From Tritrichomonas musculus (Eukaryota > Parabasalia > Tritrichomonadida > Tritrichomonadidae), in NCBI GenBank assembly GCA_039105265.1, contig JAPFFF010000031.1:1054001-1118000 (forward strand): a stretch of 64,000 nucleotides of DNA. Direction: 5' to 3'. A program made the position numbers and the translations under genes. The notes under the pieces were generated by a model, which was not told the DNA's origin, made no database searches, and saw only the letters and a list, made by a program, of their open reading frames with translations. This document shows positions 58,018 through 64,000 of the stretch, in pieces. Position 1 is the first letter of the stretch. Each line of letters begins with the position of its first letter.

Positions 58018-59028
58018 ATGATGAAGCAAGAGCTACTTGATTTTATTCTTCCAAATTTAGATGACTATAAAATTGAAAGTAAAATAGGCGAGAGTAACTT
58101 TGGTGTTGTTTATCGATCGACAAACATTAAAACAGGAAAAGAAGTAGCAATAAAATTCATACGCAATATATGGTCTTTGAGTGATACCAAACAACAAAAA
58201 GAAATCCTTCGAAATTTAGCAATCATACGAAGTTCTAATTTGTTAGGATTTTTACCAATATATAGTTTTCGTTTTCCAATTGGTTTTGACATTTTGTCAA
58301 ATTTCACAGGAGAATATTCAAAATGCGCCATAGTAATCATGAAATATATGAAAAACGGCAGTTTAAAACAAATAATCAAAGAATATCTTGATTCAAAAGG
58401 GAAGAAAAGTGACATATTAAATCCAACGAGAAGAAGCAAAATTATTTATGGAATTGCTGCCATTATGAAACGTGCACATAATCGAAACATTGTTCATCGA
58501 AGTCTTCATTTGGGCAACATTTTTCTCGATGAAAATTTTGAGCCACAAATTTCCGATTTTTCGCTGACAAGACTGACTCCGGATCCGTTTCAAATCATGA
58601 ATTCGTTCAATTATACATTCATAATGCCGCCTGAAAACCTGGCAAATGACGATACGCCATATGAGCCATCTGGCGATGTTTACTCGTTTGCTTTTCTTTT
58701 GTACAGAATGTTTGTGTCAAAGATTCATTATTCATCGAAGATCTCGTTTGAGCTTTGCAAAGGAAAGAGGCTGGAGAGGCCGACAATTATACCCGATTGT
58801 TATTGGGAGCTGATTCAGTGCTGCTGGAGTCATAGTCCAAACAAAAGGCCAACTTTTGATGAAATAACAGCTGCTCTGAAAGATGATCGTTTTGCAATTG
58901 AAGAATTCGGAATGAAGACTGATTTAGACCAACTGCACGAGTACCAGGCAAGAATTGATTCTGATGAAATTAATTGTCCTTTTTGCTTCTCTCAAAAAAT
59001 GTCAAATTTAATCCAAAAAAATCATTGA
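58018..59028 (+). CDS. Protein-kinase-like protein, probable pseudokinase
   Basis: 336 residues, essentially one kinase domain (about 17-300). The Gly loop IGESNFGVVY is at 23-31, and the VAIKF Lys46 is present. The catalytic loop reads VHRSLHLGNIF: His160 and Arg161 are kept, Asn167 is kept, but the catalytic Asp is Ser162. The DFG motif reads DFS (180-182). The APE region is MPPENLA, followed by the DVYSFAFLLYRM helix of TKL/tyrosine-kinase-like folds. Loss of the catalytic Asp predicts no phosphotransfer, so a scaffold or regulatory role is likely. The C-terminus has a CPFC motif. Two ATGs stand in tandem at the start. Trichomonad kinomes contain many such degenerate members. Confidence 0.85.
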   Translation: MMKQELLDFILPNLDDYKIESKIGESNFGVVYRSTNIKTGKEVAIKFIRNIWSLSDTKQQKEILRNLAIIRSSNLLGFLPIYSFRFPIGFDILSNFTGEYSKCAIVIMKYMKNGSLKQIIKEYLDSKGKKSDILNPTRRSKIIYGIAAIMKRAHNRNIVHRSLHLGNIFLDENFEPQISDFSLTRLTPDPFQIMNSFNYTFIMPPENLANDDTPYEPSGDVYSFAFLLYRMFVSKIHYSSKISFELCKGKRLERPTIIPDCYWELIQCCWSHSPNKRPTFDEITAALKDDRFAIEEFGMKTDLDQLHEYQARIDSDEINCPFCFSQKMSNLIQKNH

Positions 59029-59150
59029 TTATGTTGATTTAAAAAATCATTGATTGTGTTGATTAAAAGAAATCATTGATTGTGTTGATTAAAACAACAT
59101 TGATTATTTTGATTAAAAGAAATCATTGATTATTTTGATTTTATACAGTC
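59023..59150. repeat. ~26-28-bp tandem repeat
   Basis: About five copies of a unit AATCATTGATTATGTTGATT with variable A-rich spacers, starting in the last codons of the pseudokinase gene and running into its 3' flank. Confidence 0.8.
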
Positions 59151-59307
59151 AATGAATATCTAAATATTAGATTTGGCCGGAGGATTTATTTTCAATTTTC
59201 AAATATATATAAAAATATTAGATGCATGTATAATTTTCAATTGGTGGAAAAAAAAAAAAATTGAAAGAGTTGGCTCACCTATTTTTTTTCACATCTAAAA
59301 TTTTATT

Positions 59308-59313
59308 TCACTT
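59308..59313 (+). promoter_or_regulatory. Initiator-like motif TCACTT
   Basis: TCACTT lies 12 bases before the ATG at 59320 and fits the trichomonad TCA(C/T)T(T/A) initiator. The word TTGGCTCACCTATT stands ~36-50 bases before the ATG. Confidence 0.4.
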
Positions 59314-59319
59314 GGTAAA

Positions 59320-61554
59320 ATGGATTCCTTTATTTTTCCCAAAGATGATAAAAGCCCAAAATCAAATGAACAGTTCATTGTTGGAAAAACTCTCTATAGA
59401 GGTGGACTGGCTATAGTGAAAGAGGCTACCTCTGAAGATAAAAAAGATTCTACAAAATATATTGGGAAACGATTAAAAGCAAATTTTGGTATTGCTCTTA
59501 CTGAAGAATTTAAATGTATGTATAATATCAAATCAAAATTTATTGGAAAAGTGATTAAAATTCAGACTATTGAAAATACCGAATATTTAATAATGAAAAG
59601 ATATAATAGCTCCCTTAAAGATTTTATTTCACAAAAACGTGCGGATGTAGATTCTGATGTATACCATTTTGAAATTTTAATGAAAATAACGACTTTTTTA
59701 GCTGGAGTTCTACATCTCCATGTTCAAAAAAATCCTATTATACATCATGATATAAATCCAAATAACATCATGCTTGAAGCAGTTAATGGCACTGATGAGA
59801 TTTCGATAATCATTGGCTTTGGGTTACTAAAAACAAATTTATCTCAAACTATAATGGCCGGAACAGTGCAATACAGACCAGAAGGCACATATACGGAAAG
59901 ATCCGATTTGATGTCATTAGCAATAATAATGCTAGAATTAATTTATCACTGCTCTTTAAGAGATATACCTAATTTTGAGGTTGAAACTGATTTTTGTTCT
60001 ACTAGTTTTGATTTTAAATCTGAACCAAAAAAGCTTGAAAAGATTGTTGCTATAATAAGGGAAGCATTTTATAATAGAACTGATATAATTTTTCAGATTA
60101 TGAACATTTTAACGACAGAAGGAAAACTCAAGGAATTAATAGGTGATGATTATATATCAGAAAATCTTTTACAAAGATATTTTGATCTGATTTCTGATCT
60201 TGATATTATAATGCAATATAACCCAGATTTTACAACAATAGCAGAAAAGGTTTATGGAGATGTGTGTCATTATAAATCATTTTTATATTCAATGTTTCAT
60301 CAAAAGAACTACTTATACGATAGATATGATTTTTACAGATACCAACAAAAAATTGTAGAAATTTATAATAAAAACGTAGATAATCATCCAGAGTTAATGA
60401 AGAACATATCAAAATTCCATACAGATATAAACTTTTTCAGACTTAATTGTCTATTTGGTAAGTTCTATAAATTTTTACAAACAAATGAATTCAATACAAA
60501 TGACGATCAAATTTCAGTCAATTCAAAACTCTTTCAACTTTTATTATCCCTTGATTTTAATACCACTCGGTCGATGAAATATTTTGTGGACTCATTAAAT
60601 TCAATTATTTTTGGAGCCAATCAAGAAACAATAAAAAGCATCAAAGCTTTTTATGGTGTTGATGCCCGAGCCAAATTTAATTACTTGTTTACCAAATCAA
60701 GCAAGCACGATAAAGAAAAATTTGACGATATTCTACATGATTGTATTTATCATTTATTCATAGGTTTATCTTCCAATTATGATAGTGATTCAGAAGTTTT
60801 TACTCAAGTTGTAAATACTCTCGAAATTCATGATGATTTTGATGAAAATCTAACAGAAAATTTCAAAGATTTAACTTTTTCAGAGTTCGTTGAAAACTTC
60901 AATGACGAAGGATCTACTGAAAAGGTAGATCATTACAAATACATGAGCTATTACGACAATGGTGTTCGTGAAAAATTTTTGAATACTTTACATGATCGTT
61001 TTGGTGAAGATTTCATCTTCATATGCATTTTAATGTTCATTCATAAATACCAAGAATTGGTGTTTAAAACGGATGAATCATCTTTCTTACAAGTTCCAGA
61101 GATGTTTGCTGACTATGAAACCGATTTAAATCATTATGAACTTGACATGAAAGTTATTTATGAGCATTATTCGTTTATTAAATCTGCACTTTGTGAAGAA
61201 ACTATATTAAAATGCCAAAAAATTCTACCAGAATGCCTACGAAAATTAAAACCAGAAGATTTTATGGAAGTTGTAAATACAATTGCTAATAAAAAAGTTA
61301 AAAAATATGATGATAATGATGATGATGATGATAATGATGATAATGATAATGATGATAATGATAATGATGATAATGATAATGATAATAATAATAAATTTAC
61401 TGAGTATGAAAATCTTATTAATTATTTAAATAAAGATGATCAAATTAACTCAATAATTAGAATAAATCAATTTCTATACGATTTACTTGCAAGAAACGAT
61501 AATCGTATTGAAATATGTAAAAATTTTTTGAATTCCAATCAAAGAGTGACATGA
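59320..61554 (+). CDS. Truncated paralog of the tandem-kinase protein, 744 aa
   Basis: Codons 1 to ~738 align end to end with the 1953-aa protein at 38652-44513. The N-terminal kinase-like domain is present, with Lys50 and HHDINPNNIM, but the DFG site reads GFG (Gly166 in IIGFGLL) after a small insertion relative to its partner, so catalysis is doubtful. From about codon 230 the two proteins are almost identical. The Asp/Asn tract (61310-61395) is longer here. Alignment ends near 61535, a few codons before the TGA; the second kinase domain and C-terminal 1200 residues are missing. It is therefore a 5' gene duplicate in inverted orientation. Whether it is expressed as a short protein or is on the way to a pseudogene is open. 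Its own initiator-like motif argues it may be transcribed. Confidence 0.8.
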   Translation: MDSFIFPKDDKSPKSNEQFIVGKTLYRGGLAIVKEATSEDKKDSTKYIGKRLKANFGIALTEEFKCMYNIKSKFIGKVIKIQTIENTEYLIMKRYNSSLKDFISQKRADVDSDVYHFEILMKITTFLAGVLHLHVQKNPIIHHDINPNNIMLEAVNGTDEISIIIGFGLLKTNLSQTIMAGTVQYRPEGTYTERSDLMSLAIIMLELIYHCSLRDIPNFEVETDFCSTSFDFKSEPKKLEKIVAIIREAFYNRTDIIFQIMNILTTEGKLKELIGDDYISENLLQRYFDLISDLDIIMQYNPDFTTIAEKVYGDVCHYKSFLYSMFHQKNYLYDRYDFYRYQQKIVEIYNKNVDNHPELMKNISKFHTDINFFRLNCLFGKFYKFLQTNEFNTNDDQISVNSKLFQLLLSLDFNTTRSMKYFVDSLNSIIFGANQETIKSIKAFYGVDARAKFNYLFTKSSKHDKEKFDDILHDCIYHLFIGLSSNYDSDSEVFTQVVNTLEIHDDFDENLTENFKDLTFSEFVENFNDEGSTEKVDHYKYMSYYDNGVREKFLNTLHDRFGEDFIFICILMFIHKYQELVFKTDESSFLQVPEMFADYETDLNHYELDMKVIYEHYSFIKSALCEETILKCQKILPECLRKLKPEDFMEVVNTIANKKVKKYDDNDDDDDNDDNDNDDNDNDDNDNDNNNKFTEYENLINYLNKDDQINSIIRINQFLYDLLARNDNRIEICKNFLNSNQRVT

Positions 61555-62209
61555 TTGAGTTTGATAAACTTGCTTGGAATTGGGTGAGTTTATGCGCTAA
61601 AAAAGCATTATTATGACTTTTATGCAAGTTTTAAATATCAAGGTTTAAAAAGAGACAAAGTAAGAGAATCAAATATTAGAGAGGTTTTTTGTTGGCCCAA
61701 ATACTCTATTTTTTTTTTTTTTTTTTTTTTTTTTTGACTCACCCAATACGATAATAAAATGCTATTGATTGGAACTTTTAATTGATGAATTCGATTATCA
61801 AGTATGAAATGTGATACAAAAAAAATATTCTTTTGATATCGAATCTTGATTAATCGAAATTAATACCTGAAAAAAACATTAAAAATAGTATTTTAATGGC
61901 ATAAAATAAATATATTCTAACTTATTATGTAAAAGAATCAGCTTTTATTAAATTTTATAACGAATATGTGAAGTAATCAGTTAAAAAAGTTCACAAAATT
62001 TTGATACGTTAAAAAATTTTCAATATTGATAATCGATCTTTAATTTTTATTCATTATTGATATCAAAGATAAAATTTTTGATTTGATATTGATATCAGAA
62101 AAATGGATCAATTATCGATATCGAAAATCGAGACTTAACAAGCTTAGCCAGGATTTCCAAAATTCTTTCAATTGTTTATGACAAAACCCGAATATGCCAG
62201 GGCGAGTCC
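61555..62209. other. Intergenic region with T27 tract
   Basis: Contains a 27-bp T run (61709-61735) and an inverted pair ATTGGGTGAGT (61576) / ACTCACCCAAT (61737) that could form a hairpin around it. Multiple ATCGAT/GATATC-type words near 62030-62130. No gene. Confidence 0.45.
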
Positions 62210-62470
62210 TTTGAGCCTTGAATATTTGATAGACTTGAATATTTGATAAATGAAACTTGAAGAGAATCTTCAAAAAGCACGATTAATAATACCAATGCTG
62301 AAGATGATGGAATTCAAAAAAGTCAATCTGTTGAAAAAGATATTAAAAAGGTTTTTGAAGTAAATTTAACAAATGATTCCATAATGAATGATAAAGATGA
62401 ATTCAATCTTGAATTCCCTAATAATTTATCAGTTTTCCAAGTTGATGATTCAGTTTTGAATGATTCATAA
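62210..62470 (+). pseudogene. Fragment of the orphan gene at 51440-52123 (inverted copy)
   Basis: About 250 bp encoding STINNTNAEDD, then KDIKKVFEVNLTND and FQVDDSVLNDS are nearly identical to the 3' end of the minus-strand orphan gene at 51440-52123, here on the plus strand. The upstream ~60 bp show only broken matches. It has no start codon context and stops slightly earlier (TAA after NDS), so it is a 3' fragment, not a gene. Confidence 0.85.
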
Positions 62471-62697
62471 GATATATTTAATTTTCAAAAAAAAAAAAAA
62501 AAAACTCATTTTTTATATCACATTTCAATCTAGATCCATTTAAGAAAAACTCTTTTTATTTCCAAATTTTGGAATTCAAATATCAAAAAATGAAAAAATA
62601 TAAACATTTTTTGTGAACAATTTAAAATTTGAATAGATTTTTGCATTCAAAAAGTTATTCTCATCCACCATATTTTGTATTTTTCTAAAAAAAAGCA
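62471..62697. other. Promoter-side spacer of the final gene
   Basis: AT-rich with an 18-bp A run (62487-62504). No clear initiator motif; TCATCC at about 62661 is the nearest TCA word. Confidence 0.4.
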
Positions 62698-64000
62698 ATG
62701 CTGGCAAGAATCCAAAGTCCAATAATAGATCGATTTGAACCTTTATGTTCGATACTTCAGTTGGTTCTTGAAATGGAAACAGATAATGCTGTAGATTCTT
62801 ATGTCAAGTATCTCAAAGATACCGTCTATGCATTACGGCTCAGAAAAAGAGGACCCTATTTAGAAAGACATAATGATTATGATAAAATGCAAACATTTAC
62901 CATTCCATCCAACATTAATAATTCATTTGAATCTCTAGAGCAATTAGCAAACTATGTTAACCAAGAAATTCACCTTAATTTTGAAGATGGATATGCTGCC
63001 ATTATTTCCAGTCCCAAGAACAGTTCTAGGAAATTTGTTTCATTAGCAATTCCACACATTTTTGCGGATGGCAAATATTTCACTTTTCTTGTTGACCACT
63101 TTTTGAATGATAACGGTCACAATACACTCAAAGGACTTCCAAATTTTCCTCTTCTAACAAATGAAGTTTATAAAGAATATTACAAGAAAGCTCCAAACAA
63201 TGTCAAAGATGAGAATCACAATGAAAAATTGACTCGTTTTCATTCAAATGACAAAGGCAATTTAAAAAGTGGCGAGTATACAAAATTCATAACTCTTCGA
63301 TTGAATGCAGAAGATATTAAAAACAAAGTTATTAAGAATAATAAATCAAAATTGTCAAATTTCACTGAAATGCTATACATGTCAAATTATTTCGCCATTT
63401 GTGCACATGAAAATAAACTATTGAATTCATATGGAATAATCAACGTTGTTGATTTGAAAAAGTTTTCAAAAAAACCACTAACTTTTGCCAATTGCTTTGA
63501 AATTTCACCAATTTCACCATTCACTGATCACATCACAAGTGATATGAAAATTATTGATGTTGGAAAAAATCTCAGAAAATCAATAATTGAAAAATTGAAT
63601 AATCTAGAACAATTTGCAGGTCCTTCGTCAAGACAGTTTAATCAAACGTTGCCTGAATTGAATGGAATTGCAACTGAATTTTCAAATATTGGCGATGTTC
63701 ATATTAAAATGCCAATAATTGACCTTTGGATATCAATCTATACAAAATGCCTCGATCGCGAACTTGTATCAAACATGGGCTTCTCTGTTTTTAGAGACGA
63801 CTTTGCCAGCTACGGAAAGGAAGAAAGACACAATAGAAATATGAATGACATAGTGCTTCGATATCGTTATTCGCCTAAAAAGATGAGTTTCAATGAATCA
63901 AGAAAGATGGCAAACAGCATCGAGTATTTCTTGAAAAATATTTCATTTGAAGATCAAGTTGGAAAAGCCTACGAGGAAGTAAAATCATTTTATAATTCAT
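62698..64000 (+). CDS. HxxxDG acyltransferase/condensation-domain-like protein, 5' part (runs off the window)
   Basis: An open frame from ATG at 62698 to the window end, 434 codons visible. It begins MLARIQSPIIDRFEPLCSIL. The segment IPHIFADGKYF places His120, Asp124 and Gly125 in an HxxxDG motif, the active-site signature of CoA-dependent acyltransferases and condensation domains, followed by a FLVDHFLND helix as in that fold. The later FSVFRDDFASYG lies where such folds have a second conserved block. The remainder is typical soluble alpha/beta sequence with no signal peptide or membrane segment. The fold assignment from one motif is tentative; substrate unknown. The frame reads through without stops and has coding-like composition. 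Confidence 0.65.
   Translation, partial: MLARIQSPIIDRFEPLCSILQLVLEMETDNAVDSYVKYLKDTVYALRLRKRGPYLERHNDYDKMQTFTIPSNINNSFESLEQLANYVNQEIHLNFEDGYAAIISSPKNSSRKFVSLAIPHIFADGKYFTFLVDHFLNDNGHNTLKGLPNFPLLTNEVYKEYYKKAPNNVKDENHNEKLTRFHSNDKGNLKSGEYTKFITLRLNAEDIKNKVIKNNKSKLSNFTEMLYMSNYFAICAHENKLLNSYGIINVVDLKKFSKKPLTFANCFEISPISPFTDHITSDMKIIDVGKNLRKSIIEKLNNLEQFAGPSSRQFNQTLPELNGIATEFSNIGDVHIKMPIIDLWISIYTKCLDRELVSNMGFSVFRDDFASYGKEERHNRNMNDIVLRYRYSPKKMSFNESRKMANSIEYFLKNISFEDQVGKAYEEVKSFYNS

Noticed and set aside
42360-62470. One large palindromic (inverted) segmental duplication
   Set aside because: The two duplicated pieces are not in mirror order and unrelated sequence separates them, so a single inverted duplication does not fit.

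Overview
The window looks like a nuclear contig of a parabasalid protist (trichomonad), most likely a Tritrichomonas-type relative. The evidence is a strongly AT-rich genome with intronless genes, TAA-rich gene ends and T-rich TCA(C/T)T(T/A) initiator-like motifs a few bases before start codons. It is supported by typical trichomonad families (BspA-like leucine-rich repeats, Sel1 repeats, small R2R3 Myb factors, large divergent kinases, calponin-homology proteins) and by a Polinton fossil. All three normal stop codons appear to be used. The species assignment is inference.

Layout: 1-1.4 kb holds the end of a Sel1-repeat gene and a decayed gene with a discoidin-like C-terminus. 3.2-11.6 kb is one giant minus-strand coiled-coil gene built on 24-bp repeats. 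13-20 kb is the densest housekeeping stretch: dolichol kinase, a divergent XPG/FEN1-type nuclease, tRNA-Glu, a two-CH-domain actin binder and a Ras-like GTPase. 20.7-27.1 kb is mainly transposon-derived, broken by a Myb gene and an orphan gene. 28-33.3 kb is a UBR1-type E3 ligase, followed by a calponin-repeat protein, a BspA-like pseudogene and a 1953-aa tandem-kinase gene. 44.7-46.6 kb is a Polinton polymerase fossil interrupted by a small inverted-repeat element. An intact DDE transposase lies at 47.7-49.2 kb. 49-57 kb is mostly non-coding and rich in inverted-repeat elements. The last 6 kb holds tRNA-Pro, a pseudokinase, a truncated inverted copy of the tandem-kinase gene, a fragment of an orphan gene and the start of an HxxxDG acyltransferase-like gene.

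The most unusual object is the ~1.0 kb element at 45439-46437. It has nearly perfect ~64-bp terminal inverted repeats and a 7-bp flanking direct repeat. It carries two adjacent small genes: a stand-alone CRESS/circovirus-type HUH Rep domain with no helicase, and a NUMOD/HNH-type nuclease. It sits inside a Polinton DNA polymerase B gene. I know of no named transposon class with this combination. Other notable observations are a kinase paralog pair whose mosaic divergence suggests gene conversion, several non-autonomous elements flanked by TA dinucleotides, a 640-bp element with a perfect 8-bp target duplication just upstream of dolichol kinase, a RING domain split by an 18-copy repeat, and two kinases lacking catalytic residues.

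No operon-like organisation is evident. Genes are separate transcription units of mixed orientation. All coordinates and motifs were read by eye; family names rest on recognised motifs and not on searches.
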